Shown piece after piece: positions 18,301-26,256 of a stretch of 50,374 nucleotides of DNA. The DNA lies in contig NZ_JAIYEP010000027.1 of NCBI RefSeq assembly GCF_020515525.1, forward strand, positions 1 to 50,374, in the 5' to 3' direction. The translations under genes and the position numbers were made by a program. The notes below the pieces were generated by a model. That model searched no databases. It was not told the DNA's origin and saw only the letters and a list, made by a program, of their open reading frames with translations. Position 1 is the first letter of the stretch. Each line of letters opens with the position of its first letter. Source of the DNA: Rhodococcus yananensis. GTDB taxonomy: Bacteria; Actinomycetota; Actinomycetes; Mycobacteriales; Mycobacteriaceae.

Positions 18301-19284
18301 ACGGAATCGGAATACGGCAGGAAGAAGGCCGAACTCGTTCCGCAGGGACGCCCGGGCCGCGGTATCGACCGGGACGGACTCCACGTGTTGATCGCGCTGC
18401 CGCGGATCGACGGAAGCAGTGCCGTGGACGACCTCGGGGAAGCCGCTGGGGCGGCGGTCGCGGCGATCGGCGCGGCGACACCCGGCCGGCATGCGCCGCC
18501 GGTGCGGATGCTGCCGGACCTGATCACCGTGTCCGAACTGGCGACGTTCCCCGGTGGTGGGCCCGCTCCGCGCACCGCGCCCGCCGCGCAGCGACTGACG
18601 GTTCCGATCGGGATCAGCGAATCCGAACTCGCGCCGGTGGCAGTGGAGTTCGCGGACAGCCCGCACCTGTTGGTGTTCGGGGACTCCGGGTGCGGCAAGA
18701 CCTCACTGCTGCGCGGACTGTGCCGGCACCTGATGGCCTCGAACACCGACATGCAGGCCCGCCTGATCGTCGCCGACTACCGGCGCACCCTGCTCGGTGT
18801 CGTCGAAGGGGGACACCTCGGTGGGTATGCACCGTCGGCATCGGTGCTGTCCGGGATGGCGACGGAACTGGCGGGGATCTTCGAACGGCGACTGCCCGGC
18901 CCCGAGACCACCCAGCAGCAACTGCGGGACCGGAGTTGGTGGACGGGGCCCGAAGTGTTCGTCGTCGTCGACGACTACGATCTGGTCGCGACGTCGGGCC
19001 AGAACCCGCTGAGCCCGCTCCTCGACTATCTGCCTCAGGCACGCGACATCGGTCTGCATCTGATCATCGCGCGTCGCTCCGGTGGCGCGGGCCGTGCCCT
19101 GTACGAGCCGGTGATCGGCCGGTTGCGGGAGCTCGCCACACCGGGACTGGTGATGAGCGGCAACCGTGACGAAGGGGCGCTCATCGGGTCGGTCCGGCCG
19201 GGCCCCATGCCGCCGGGGCGTGGAACTCTCGTGCGGCGCAACGGTACCGAGCTGATCCAGACCGCATGGTCGCCGCTGCAGTGA
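15301..19284 (+). CDS. eccC: type VII secretion FtsK/SpoIIIE-type ATPase EccC
   Basis: EccC is the motor of ESX secretion, recognising substrate signals and driving export. This 1327-aa protein fuses the EccCa and EccCb parts. Two membrane helices lie near residues 42-60 and 66-85, then three ATPase modules. Module 1 has GATGSGKSE at about 478-486 and Walker B FVVVDEFSE (DE at 591-592). Module 2 has GGPQSGKST at about 828-836 and a Walker B ending D941 without Glu. Module 3 has GDSGCGKTS at about 1127-1134 and VVVDDYD (D1224). Only module 1 keeps the classical catalytic Glu. A G8 Shine-Dalgarno precedes the ATG. Confidence 0.97.
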   Translation: MSTVRFARRTRRDAPRSPGGEVSLQPPPDIPRAAPGNLLTKLLPVVMVAAMVGMMALMFTSGMARSPMSLIFPLMMMVSMAGMLANNARGGPKTAEADEDRKDYLRYLDKMRREVADTGEQQRRALEWSNPDPALLWTLVGTVRMWERGTADPDFCHVRIGVGTQRLATRLIAPETGPVEDLEPVAASALRRFVRTHSVVPDLPTAVSLRSFPSIAVDGDRDVARHLARAVLAQLCTFHGPDLVQVAVVCGPDTATEWEWVKWLPHAQHADVHDGAGTVRMVFGSVLELETVLATDLSRRGRFVRNSPVVEGTAHLVVVVDGGVAGSGSGLLADGLDAVTVLDLSGFAPRLAAVHGLQLVAEDGKIGVRGGSSVEFFADTDALSIPQAQTVARRLAPFRAPTQFALDDGSDDGKASTWQELLGLGDVGQLDPVQMWAPRPARDRLRVPIGYGPEGAPIELDLKEAAENGMGPHGLCIGATGSGKSEFLRTLVLGLVATHSPDALNLVLVDFKGGATFLGLEGVPHVAAVITNLADELAMVERMKDALEGEMNRRQELLRSAGNFANVGDYERARAAGAPLAPLPALFVVVDEFSELLTQQPEFAGLFTAIGRLGRSLHMHLLLATQRIDEGKLRGVDSHLSYRIALKTFSANESRSVLGVADAYGLPSSPGAGYLKCDSAEIVRFDTAYVSGPYTPGRSPRRTRRVPAAGIPSPRVFTARVVPADPVPVPIPEPEPQQDTPESEGRSVFDVVVAALRGHGTPAHEVWLPPLDVSPPVDRLLPRSLLTGDVPAVASLRSAIGIVDRPYDQRRDPLVVDLSGALGNVVVVGGPQSGKSTLLRTLVLSTAATHTAEQVQFYCLDFGGGALAGLAGLPHVGSVANRLDADRVRRTVAELTGLLRARERQFGEWGIESMAQFRRLRADPASPVHADPFGDVILVIDGWSSIRQDFEPLEEPVGVLAARGLSFGIHVVLSAPRWADVRSAVRDHLGTRLELRLGDPTESEYGRKKAELVPQGRPGRGIDRDGLHVLIALPRIDGSSAVDDLGEAAGAAVAAIGAATPGRHAPPVRMLPDLITVSELATFPGGGPAPRTAPAAQRLTVPIGISESELAPVAVEFADSPHLLVFGDSGCGKTSLLRGLCRHLMASNTDMQARLIVADYRRTLLGVVEGGHLGGYAPSASVLSGMATELAGIFERRLPGPETTQQQLRDRSWWTGPEVFVVVDDYDLVATSGQNPLSPLLDYLPQARDIGLHLIIARRSGGAGRALYEPVIGRLRELATPGLVMSGNRDEGALIGSVRPGPMPPGRGTLVRRNGTELIQTAWSPLQ

Positions 19285-20735
19285 CCGGTGACGTGCTGGC
19301 GATGTGCGTCGGTCCGGACGCGGTGTGGGCGCGGCGCGGGACGGAGACGGTGCGTGTGCCGGCGGTCGCGACAGCGCTCGGTGGGGACCGGCTGTACGGG
19401 GAGTCCGCGGCGGCGGTGGCCGCGACGAGCGCCGCGGAAGCGGTCTTCGACCGTGCCGGTGACGATGTCCGCATGCAGACCGGACTGCTGCGGTACGTCG
19501 CCGCCGTCACCGGAGCCGCGTGCGACACCGGCACCGTCGTGGTGGTGCACCCGAGCGGATGGAGTCCCCGGCGCCGCGAGATGCTGTGCACGGCGGCGCG
19601 GCACATCGCGCGCAACGCCGAACTGGTGCCCGTCGCGGTCGCGGCCGGGCAGGTGGTCGAGGTCGCCGACTCCGAACGGTGCGTCGTGCTCGAGGTCGCG
19701 CCGCGCGGCGTCACCGCGGTGGCGCTCGCGGCGGGTCGGGGCGGCGAACCCGCCCTCGGCAGGCTCGCCCGCGTGCCCGATCTCGGCGCCGACGACGTCG
19801 ACACCGACGCCGGGTTCGATGCCGTCGACGCGCTGGTCGGTTCCGTGTCCGGGCCGATCGATCCGGACGTCGTCATCGTCACCGGGGTCCCCGGAGAACC
19901 CGCCGGGGTCGGCCTGTGCGGCCGGATCCGTGACCGGATCGGACGGGGGATCCGGGTCGTACCGGTCGCGGCAGGTGAGATCCTCGCGGCGATCGGTGAC
20001 GCCCCCGACGGTCGAGAGCCCACGACTGCGTCTGCGCCGGTTCCCGCCGCGGAGTCGACGGCCCACTGGCTCCGGGACGTGCGTGATCCGGCGCCGGAAC
20101 CGTCCCGGTGGCGGCACGCCGGCGGGTGGGCGGTCGCTGCCGCCGGCCTCGCCGCCGCTGCCGTCGTCGCGTGGTTCGTCGTCGTGGTCGCGGTGCCGGT
20201 CGGTGACACGGTCGCGCACGGGAGTGCCGACCGGAGCGACGGCACCGCGCCCCCGCCCGGCGACGCAGCGCGGCAGACGGCACCGGGCGTCGCTCGCGGC
20301 GCCGATTCGTCGGTGACCCTCGATCTGGGCGGCATCCGCGTCGATCTGCCGTCGCGGTGGCGGGTCCGCGACCTCCGCTCGGTGGGGGCCGCGCGCGTGG
20401 AACTGCTGCCCGATTCGGGCCCGGATCGACGGATCGTCGTCGTGCACAGCCGACTTGCCGACGGGATCGACACCGCTGCCGTCGCCGCGACGCTCGCGGA
20501 GCGTGCCGTCGAGCGCGGCGACGTCATCCGCGACCTCGACGCCGCGACCACGTTCGGGGATCGTCCCGTCATCGCGTACACCGAAGTGCCCGACGAGTAC
20601 TCGATGGTCCGGTGGTCGGTGATCGTCGAGGACGGTGTGCAGGTCGCGATCGGATGCCAGTACCTCGTCGACGAGTGGACGGGAATCCGGAGCGAATGCG
20701 AACAGGCCGTCCACACGGCGGTGGTCGTGCCGTGA
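19281..20735 (+). CDS. type VII secretion-associated protein, Rv3446c family
   Basis: Always found with ESX-4 loci; its job is not established. The 484-aa product has an N-terminal domain (1-245) with an Hsp70/actin-like layout: MCVGPDAVW where Hsp70 has its first phosphate loop, VVVHPSGWSPRRREML resembling the Hsp70 PAYF..QR segment, RCVVLEVAPRGVTAVAL in the place of the second phosphate loop, and VVIVTGVPG. The glycine/threonine phosphate-binding residues are missing, so it probably does not hydrolyse ATP. One membrane helix is at 283-307, then a periplasmic domain. The GTG at 19281 overlaps the eccC stop (GTGA); an ATG at 19266 is the alternative start. Confidence 0.85.
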   Translation: MTGDVLAMCVGPDAVWARRGTETVRVPAVATALGGDRLYGESAAAVAATSAAEAVFDRAGDDVRMQTGLLRYVAAVTGAACDTGTVVVVHPSGWSPRRREMLCTAARHIARNAELVPVAVAAGQVVEVADSERCVVLEVAPRGVTAVALAAGRGGEPALGRLARVPDLGADDVDTDAGFDAVDALVGSVSGPIDPDVVIVTGVPGEPAGVGLCGRIRDRIGRGIRVVPVAAGEILAAIGDAPDGREPTTASAPVPAAESTAHWLRDVRDPAPEPSRWRHAGGWAVAAAGLAAAAVVAWFVVVVAVPVGDTVAHGSADRSDGTAPPPGDAARQTAPGVARGADSSVTLDLGGIRVDLPSRWRVRDLRSVGAARVELLPDSGPDRRIVVVHSRLADGIDTAAVAATLAERAVERGDVIRDLDAATTFGDRPVIAYTEVPDEYSMVRWSVIVEDGVQVAIGCQYLVDEWTGIRSECEQAVHTAVVVP

Positions 20736-20803
20736 GCAGTCCCGCGGGAGCGAACACACGAGGGTTCGGCGGACTCCGGAGATTTCTCCGGATCCGGATG
20801 GAA

Positions 20804-20848
20804 CCGATCCTGCACCTGGTGCGTCCAAACAAGTGCAGGACGGATCGG
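20804..20848 (+). other. hairpin between the Rv3446c-family gene and the esx pair
   Basis: CCGATCC plus TGCAC (20804-20815) can pair with GTGCA plus GGATCGG (20833-20848), leaving a 4-nt bulge; an alternative gives TCCTGCAC/GTGCAGGA. Repeated TCCGGA motifs lie just upstream (20775-20798). There is no T-run. It may protect or process the downstream esx mRNA, or partly terminate. Confidence 0.45.
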
Positions 20849-20902
20849 GACGCACAGACCCGATGAAGTCGCAACGATGAACGAATTCGAGAGGAGTGGA
20901 CG

Positions 20903-21277
20903 ATGATCAACGACAGCTCGGACCCGTCGGCAGGGGGTGGCTCCAACGGAGGCCAGGTGACGGTCGACGTCACGGTCATGGAGACGGTCGCCGCGCAGCT
21001 CGACGGCTCCCGCGAAGAGTTCGAGGACACCAAGACGGCGCTGGTCAAGGCGCTCGCCGATGCGCAGCACGCGTGGCGGCACGACGCGGCGGTGACGTTC
21101 AACGACGTCATCGTGCGGTGGACCGTGCACAGCGGGAAGCTCACCGAGGCGCTCGACGACATCAGCCGAGCGATCCGCACCGGTGGCCAGTCGTACGACG
21201 ACACCGCGACGGAGGCCTCGACGATGATCGGCCGCGCCGCGGACGCCAGCGGGTACCTCAACGGCGGGGGCTGGTGA
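20903..21277 (+). CDS. WXG100-superfamily protein, EsxU-like
   Basis: Small helical-hairpin protein (124 aa) in the position of esxU (Rv3445c) of ESX-4; presumably forms a heterodimer with the next gene product and is an export substrate or co-factor. Two amphipathic helices flank the turn at W58-R59-H60 (DAQHAWRHDAAVTF), where the family normally has W-x-G, so the turn glycine is replaced. The N-terminus carries about 18 glycine/serine-rich residues before the first helix. The C-terminus ends GGGW, with no clear YxxxD/E export motif. GAGGAG precedes the ATG. Confidence 0.82.
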   Translation: MINDSSDPSAGGGSNGGQVTVDVTVMETVAAQLDGSREEFEDTKTALVKALADAQHAWRHDAAVTFNDVIVRWTVHSGKLTEALDDISRAIRTGGQSYDDTATEASTMIGRAADASGYLNGGGW

Positions 21278-21365
21278 CCGCCTCACCCGTGACCGCCCCA
21301 CCCGGTATCAGGGTGCCCACTCCGGTTACGAACCGGAGATCCACGAACGACGAGGAGATGAGACG

Positions 21366-21671
21366 ATGGGAAACGGCCGCGAGATCTACCACAACTACGG
21401 TGAGGTCGACGACCTGGCGACGAGGCTGACCACGCTGAAGGTGGCCATGGACTCCACACTCGACCGGGTCAAGGCCCAGGCCGATGCCCTCTACGCCACC
21501 TGGAGCAGCACGGCCCAGGAGGAGTACGCGGTCACGCAGGCCGAATGGAACCGGGCCAGGACGGGCCTCGATCAGGTGCTCGCGGACGTGAGCGCAGCGG
21601 TCCGTTCGGGTAACGAGGGCTTCCAGAACACCGACGACACCGTCCGGCGTCGGATGTCGAGCATCCGCTGA
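21366..21671 (+). CDS. WXG100-superfamily protein, EsxT-like
   Basis: A 101-aa partner of the preceding Esx protein, in the esxT (Rv3444c) position. Helix 1 spans about residues 12-43, the turn is W46-S47-S48 (ALYATWSSTAQEEY) without glycine, and helix 2 runs to about residue 85. The tail holds F-Q-N-T-D, an aromatic-xxx-Asp arrangement that resembles the YxxxD/E secretion signal. An ATG with GAGGAG upstream lies 88 nt after the previous gene. The transcript ends at the hairpin at 21726. Confidence 0.85.
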   Translation: MGNGREIYHNYGEVDDLATRLTTLKVAMDSTLDRVKAQADALYATWSSTAQEEYAVTQAEWNRARTGLDQVLADVSAAVRSGNEGFQNTDDTVRRRMSSIR

Positions 21672-21725
21672 TCACGGATCCCGCAGCGCCTCCGGCCCGG
21701 TGAGTCGCGGGGAGGGCTCGCCGTG

Positions 21726-21761
21726 CAACGTCCCGGTGGTGGAGAGGCCACCGGGACGTTG
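21726..21761 (+). terminator. intrinsic-type terminator after the esx pair
   Basis: Perfect 14-bp stem (21726-21739 with 21748-21761) and an 8-nt loop, followed by TGCGTGCTCC. It separates the ESX operon from the rplM promoter. Confidence 0.8.
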
Positions 21762-21779
21762 TGCGTGCTCCGGATCGTT

Positions 21780-21809
21780 TTGACCCTCGCGTCCCGAGCC
21801 GGGTATCGT
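21780..21809 (+). promoter_or_regulatory. rplM promoter
   Basis: TTGACC (21780-21785), 18 nt, TATCGT (21804-21809). This would start transcription near 21816 and give an rplM leader of about 125 nt. It is the best sigma-A-like promoter in the window. Confidence 0.65.
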
Positions 21810-21942
21810 GGACCACTGGCGTGTCGCGCGCCGTCACGTCCTCGTGCGTGACGGACATCGTCTCCCGGGTCCCAACTGGCCGCCGGGGACGACCATCGGA
21901 CGGCACGTGGGCCAGCAGCGAAACGATAGACGAGGAAGATCT

Positions 21943-22386
21943 GTGTCTACGTACACACCGAAGGCCGGCGACGTGACCCATCAGTGGCACGTCATCGACG
22001 CCACCGACGTGGTGCTCGGCCGCCTCGCGGTGCAGGCGGCGAACCTGCTCCGCGGCAAGCACAAGCCCACCTTTGCCCCGCACGTCGACGGTGGCGACTT
22101 CGTCGTCATCATCAACGCCGACAAGGTTGCCGTCTCCGGCAACAAGCGGACCGACAAGTTCCTCTACACCCACTCGGGTCACCCGGGTGGTCTGCGTGCC
22201 CGCTCGGTCGGTGAGGTTCTCGAGAAGAACCCCGATCGTCTCGTGGAGAAGGCCGTCACCGGCATGCTCCCGAAGAACAAGCTGGGCCGCGCCATCGCGA
22301 AGAAGCTGAAGGTCTACGCGGGCCCGAACCACCCCCACGCCGCGCAGCAGCCGGTGCCGTTCGAGATCAAGCAGGTGGCCCAGTGA
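21943..22386 (+). CDS. rplM: 50S ribosomal protein L13
   Basis: L13 is an early assembly protein of the 50S subunit. The 147-aa product starts [20 protein letters not shown] and has the motifs [39 protein letters not shown] and [21 protein letters not shown]. The GTG at 21943 follows GAGGAA by six nt; an in-frame ATG at 21808 would add 45 unrelated residues and lies over the promoter. The stop overlaps rpsI (GTGA). This rplM-rpsI pair follows ESX-4 as in mycobacteria. Confidence 0.97.
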   Translation: MSTYTPKAGDVTHQWHVIDATDVVLGRLAVQAANLLRGKHKPTFAPHVDGGDFVVIINADKVAVSGNKRTDKFLYTHSGHPGGLRARSVGEVLEKNPDRLVEKAVTGMLPKNKLGRAIAKKLKVYAGPNHPHAAQQPVPFEIKQVAQ

Positions 22387-22889
22387 CGGCGCCGGAGGAG
22401 CAGAACGTGAATCCCGAAGAGTACGCGGACAACGTCGAGGTCGCCGCGGACGAGTACGTCGTCGAGGAGGTCGCTGCGGCTCAGGTCGCGCCGATCGTCA
22501 TCGATCGTCCCGTCCAGACCGTCGGCCGCCGCAAGGAGGCCGTCGCGCGTGTCCGTCTCGTGCCCGGCACCGGACAGTTCGTGCTCAACGGCCGCACCAT
22601 CGAGGACTACTTCCCGAACAAGGTGCACCAGCAGCTCGTGAAGTCGCCGCTGGTGACCGTCGAGCGCACGGAGTCGTTCGACATCCACGCGCGTCTGCAC
22701 GGTGGCGGACCGTCGGGTCAGGCAGGCGCGCTGCGCCTGGCCATCGCCCGCGCGCTGACCGAGGTCACCCCCGAGGATCGTCCGGCGCTCAAGCGTGCCG
22801 GTTTCCTCACGCGTGACCCGCGTGCGACCGAGCGCAAGAAGTACGGCCTGAAGAAGGCCCGCAAGGCACCTCAGTACTCGAAGCGCTGA
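22383..22889 (+). CDS. rpsI: 30S ribosomal protein S9
   Basis: S9 sits in the 30S head with its C-terminal tail reaching the P-site tRNA. The 168-aa protein has an acidic extension of about 40 residues, then the conserved core [47 protein letters not shown] and the C-terminus [25 protein letters not shown], ending in the usual Lys-Arg. The start is GTG overlapping the rplM stop. A long terminator follows. Confidence 0.97.
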   Translation: MTAPEEQNVNPEEYADNVEVAADEYVVEEVAAAQVAPIVIDRPVQTVGRRKEAVARVRLVPGTGQFVLNGRTIEDYFPNKVHQQLVKSPLVTVERTESFDIHARLHGGGPSGQAGALRLAIARALTEVTPEDRPALKRAGFLTRDPRATERKKYGLKKARKAPQYSKR

Positions 22890-22933
22890 TGTGTCGCCGA
22901 TGCCGACTGTGTCGGTGTCGGCACCTGCGCGAG

Positions 22934-22981
22934 CACGAGAGCAGGCGTCGGTAGCGAAATCTACCGGCGCCTGCTCTCGTG
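22934..22981 (+). terminator. terminator after rpsI
   Basis: A 21-bp stem (22934-22954 with 22961-22981, one T-G pair) on a 6-nt CGAAAT loop. There is no T-run. It is the longest hairpin in the window and isolates glmM from the ribosomal genes. Confidence 0.85.
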
Positions 22982-23147
22982 TATGTGCGGCACCCGTCGT
23001 CACGGTGGTGACGGGCGGCGGACGTGCGCCGGCGAGGTCGTGCGGGTAGGAAGTGTGACGTCGGCGGGGGCCGGCGACAGAGGGGGATGCAGGCGGGGAG
23101 ACTTGTCATCGGCGGTGGTGGCCGCATTCGACGTGAAGGACGTGTAC

Positions 23148-24485
23148 ATGGGTCGGTTGTTCGGCACGGACGGTGTTCGCGGATTGGCGAACGGGGATCT
23201 GACGGTGGAGTTGGCGGTGCGCCTGGCGGGTGCCGCAGCGACCGTCCTGACGACGGACGTCGACGGCCGCAGACCCGTCGCGGTCGTCGGCCGTGATCCG
23301 CGGGCGAGCGGTGAGATGCTCGAGGCCGCCGTGACCGCCGGCCTGACGTCGTCGGGAGTCGACGTGGTGTCGGTGGGCGTGCTGCCCACCCCCGCCGTCG
23401 CCCACCTGACCGGGGTCTACGGTGCCGACCTGGGAGTGATGATCTCGGCGTCGCACAACCCCATGCCGGACAACGGAATCAAAATTTTCGCCGCGGGTGG
23501 TCACAAACTGGACGACACAGTGGAGGACCGCATCGAGGAGGTGCTGCAGGGCACCGGCGGCCTCACTCGCCCCACCGGCGCGGGCATCGGCCGCACCCGC
23601 GTGGCAGCGGACGCGATCGACCGGTACCTCGACCACCTCGCATCGGCGACCGCCGCGCCGCTGACCGGGCTCACCGTCGTCGTCGACTGCGCGCACGGAG
23701 CGGCATCGCGGGTCGCGCCGGCCGCGTACGAGGCGGCGGGCGCGACGGTGATCGCGATCAACGCCGACCCCGACGGACTGAACATCAACGACGAGTGCGG
23801 GTCGACGCACACCGAGGCGTTGCAGAAGGCCGTGCTCGAGCACGGCGCCGATCTCGGGCTCGCCCACGACGGCGACGCCGATCGGTGCCTGGCCGTCGAT
23901 GCGTCGGGTGCTCTGGTCGACGGAGACGCGATCATGGCGGTGCTCGCCGTCGGGATGCGTGAGAGCGGCAGCCTCCACCGGAACACCCTCGTCGCGACGG
24001 TCATGAGCAACCTCGGACTGCATCTGGCGATGCGGGAGGCCGAGATCGACATCGTCACCGTCGGTGTCGGCGACCGCTACGTTCTCGAGGAGTTGAGGCG
24101 CGGTCGGTTCAGCCTCGGCGGTGAGCAGTCCGGGCACATCGTCTTCCCGGGCCACGGCACGACCGGTGACGGCGTCCTCACCGGCCTGCGACTCATGGAG
24201 AGGATGGCGACGACCGGCATCGCCCTGTCCGACCTGGCCGCGGTGATGCGTTCGTTGCCGCAGGTGCTGGTGAACGTGCCCGTCAGCGACAAGGCGACCG
24301 TCGCGGCGAGCCCCGCGGTCGCGCTGGCCGTCGAGGAGGCCGAACGTGAACTCGGCGGAGCCGGGCGGGTGCTGCTGCGTCCGTCCGGAACGGAGCAACT
24401 CGTGCGGGTGATGGTCGAAGCCGCCGACGACACCTGTGCACGCGCCCTCGCCGATCGTCTCGCGACCGTCGTCGCGGGGGTCTGA
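23148..24485 (+). CDS. glmM: phosphoglucosamine mutase
   Basis: GlmM interconverts glucosamine-6-phosphate and glucosamine-1-phosphate, feeding UDP-GlcNAc for peptidoglycan. The 445-aa protein has the N-terminal LFGTDGVRG, the phosphoserine loop ISASHNP (Ser102), the metal-binding HDGDADR, the sugar-binding GGEQSGH and the phosphate-binding [12 protein letters not shown]. The ATG at 23148 is used because homologues begin [17 protein letters not shown] is seven nt upstream. The partner enzyme GlmS lies 2.7 kb downstream. Confidence 0.97.
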   Translation: MGRLFGTDGVRGLANGDLTVELAVRLAGAAATVLTTDVDGRRPVAVVGRDPRASGEMLEAAVTAGLTSSGVDVVSVGVLPTPAVAHLTGVYGADLGVMISASHNPMPDNGIKIFAAGGHKLDDTVEDRIEEVLQGTGGLTRPTGAGIGRTRVAADAIDRYLDHLASATAAPLTGLTVVVDCAHGAASRVAPAAYEAAGATVIAINADPDGLNINDECGSTHTEALQKAVLEHGADLGLAHDGDADRCLAVDASGALVDGDAIMAVLAVGMRESGSLHRNTLVATVMSNLGLHLAMREAEIDIVTVGVGDRYVLEELRRGRFSLGGEQSGHIVFPGHGTTGDGVLTGLRLMERMATTGIALSDLAAVMRSLPQVLVNVPVSDKATVAASPAVALAVEEAERELGGAGRVLLRPSGTEQLVRVMVEAADDTCARALADRLATVVAGV

Positions 24486-24602
24486 GCCGCCGCCGCGTGC
24501 CCACCGTCGCCCCGATCACCGGAATCCGGGCGGCGAGGGAACCGATCGCCTCCGTGCTGCGTCCAAGTCTGTGACGGTATCCACGACATGTGAGGGGCGG
24601 AC

Positions 24603-24959
24603 ATGACGCGATCGGGGAGAACACGACCGGACGGAACGCACGCGGAGGAGGTCCGGTTCGACGGCCCGGCGGTCTGTGCCGTCGCAGCGTGCCTGTCGTC
24701 CTCCGCGATCGCCGCGGAGGACGACACGCGAGCTCTCGGCACGGTGGAGTTCGGTGAGCACACGGTCGGCGTGCGGTACCGCACGCACGGATCCGCGATC
24801 GAACTCGGATATCTGGCGTTGCGGAGGTCCCTGGAGGAGTGGGCGGCCGGGGCGGAGATGCTGTCCGGCAGATTGGTCGCGGCCGGCTCCGACTACGCGC
24901 GGGCCGTCGACACCGCGGCCGAGGCGTTCGGGGCCGCAGGCGAACGGTGGATCCCGTGA
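24603..24959 (+). CDS. EspC-like helical protein, candidate T7SS client (Rv3440c position)
   Basis: A 118-aa protein of unknown function in the position of Rv3440c. Its second half, ALRRSLEEWAAGAEMLSGRLVAAGSDYARAVDTAAEAFGAAGERW, is an alanine-rich helix like the end of EspC / DUF2580 type VII secretion target proteins, with Y-A-R-A-V-D near the place of the export motif. GAGGGG precedes the ATG. The stop overlaps the next start in GTGA form, so the two proteins are made in equal amounts and probably act together. Function is inferred from pattern and context only. Confidence 0.6.
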   Translation: MTRSGRTRPDGTHAEEVRFDGPAVCAVAACLSSSAIAAEDDTRALGTVEFGEHTVGVRYRTHGSAIELGYLALRRSLEEWAAGAEMLSGRLVAAGSDYARAVDTAAEAFGAAGERWIP

Positions 24960-26251
24960 CTGTCCCCGATCGGTTGCTCGACGACGGAGCCCCGGGGTTG
25001 GAGTTCTTCGCGGCCTACCTGCCGTGTGTGCACAGGCTGGGGCGCGCCGGTCACATCTCGGTCGAGTTCCTGCGCGAACGCTACGACGAGCAGCGCGGCC
25101 TGGACACGGACGCACTCGCTGCGGATGTGCCCGTGCTGACGAGGTTGGCCGGCCGCCTCACAACGGTCGTCGACGAGCAGGCGCGCGGTGCCCGGTCCCT
25201 CGGTGAGGCATGGACCGGTGGTGTCGGTGCGGTCGCCCACCGGGACGTTGCGGACACGGTGCTGCGTGGGGAGTCGCTGACCGCGGCTGTGGGTGCCGTC
25301 GCCGCGGCGACGGCGGCCGCAGCCGACGGCATCGTCGCTGCGGTGGCCGAGAAATCCCGCGGCACGGCGGAGTTCACGGGGGCGACCGTCGACGGCCGGT
25401 CCGCCGCCGACGTCGACCTCATCATCTCGGGTGCCGAAGGGGTCGCCGACACCACGCACACCGGGACGCTCGCCCGGTGGTGTGCCGAATCAGGTGCGCC
25501 ACCGGGCGGCACCGACACGGTGGAGGACTGGTGCCGATCGTGGCTTCGGGGGGTGTTCGAGCCGCAGTTCGAGGCGGCGCTCGACCGGTTCGTCGCGTTG
25601 TGCGACACCGCGGACGCCGCGGTGGTGGACCTTCTCGACGGGATGGTCCGCGCCTTCGGGGAGGTCGGCGAGCGATCGAACGATTCCGTACCGGCCGCGG
25701 ATCCGAACCGGCCGCCGAACGCGACACTGCTCGGCGCACCGGAGCGATTCGGGGTACCCGCACCGGCCGCGGCGGTGGCTGCGGCGCGGGATCTCGTCGA
25801 CGCCGGTCACGGACTGGCGGAGGCGGTGACGGGTCTCGCCGCGGCGGTCACCGACCTCGCTGCCGCGGCAGTACACGCCACAGCCGAGGGTATCGAGGCA
25901 CTCGGGCCGGCCGAGGGTGCAGGGGCCGTCGGGCCGGCCGAGGGGCACGAGACCGCGGGGTCGGTGGACCGGCGCGGACCGGTCGGGGCCGAGCCGCCGA
26001 CCGGCGGGGCCGTCGACGGCGGACCGCAGACGGAGCCGGAGCGGTCGTCGTCGGAGCCGGCATCCTCGGGTGAGGACACGGTGCCGAGAGGGTCCGTGGC
26101 GGTGCCCGAGGGGTCTGCGTCCGAGGGACATGTGCCCGCAGGCACCGCGACGGCGGAACCAGGCCACGCGGATGCCGCCCACCCGACGGTGCCCGATCCC
26201 GATCCCGAACCCGACGATGGTGTCGTGTTGGCGGAAGCCGGACCGTTGTGA
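24956..26251 (+). CDS. long WXG-containing protein, candidate T7SS client (Rv3439c position)
   Basis: A 431-aa protein with no recognised enzyme motif. Residues 1-130 look like a helical hairpin with W86-T87-G88 (SLGEAWTGGVGAV), a WXG-type turn; a second helical region around 205-245 (WCRSWLRGVFEPQFEAALDRF) and a third around 280-320 are alanine-rich. From about 320 the chain is rich in Pro, Glu, Gly and Ser with EGxGxVGPAEG-type repeats. This layout (helical head plus disordered tail) recalls PPE- or LXG-type secreted proteins. It has no signal peptide or membrane helix. The GTG at 24956 is coupled to the preceding gene. It ends 5 nt from a convergent gene. Confidence 0.6.
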   Translation: MTVPDRLLDDGAPGLEFFAAYLPCVHRLGRAGHISVEFLRERYDEQRGLDTDALAADVPVLTRLAGRLTTVVDEQARGARSLGEAWTGGVGAVAHRDVADTVLRGESLTAAVGAVAAATAAAADGIVAAVAEKSRGTAEFTGATVDGRSAADVDLIISGAEGVADTTHTGTLARWCAESGAPPGGTDTVEDWCRSWLRGVFEPQFEAALDRFVALCDTADAAVVDLLDGMVRAFGEVGERSNDSVPAADPNRPPNATLLGAPERFGVPAPAAAVAAARDLVDAGHGLAEAVTGLAAAVTDLAAAAVHATAEGIEALGPAEGAGAVGPAEGHETAGSVDRRGPVGAEPPTGGAVDGGPQTEPERSSSEPASSGEDTVPRGSVAVPEGSASEGHVPAGTATAEPGHADAAHPTVPDPDPEPDDGVVLAEAGPL

Positions 26252-26256
26252 GACTC

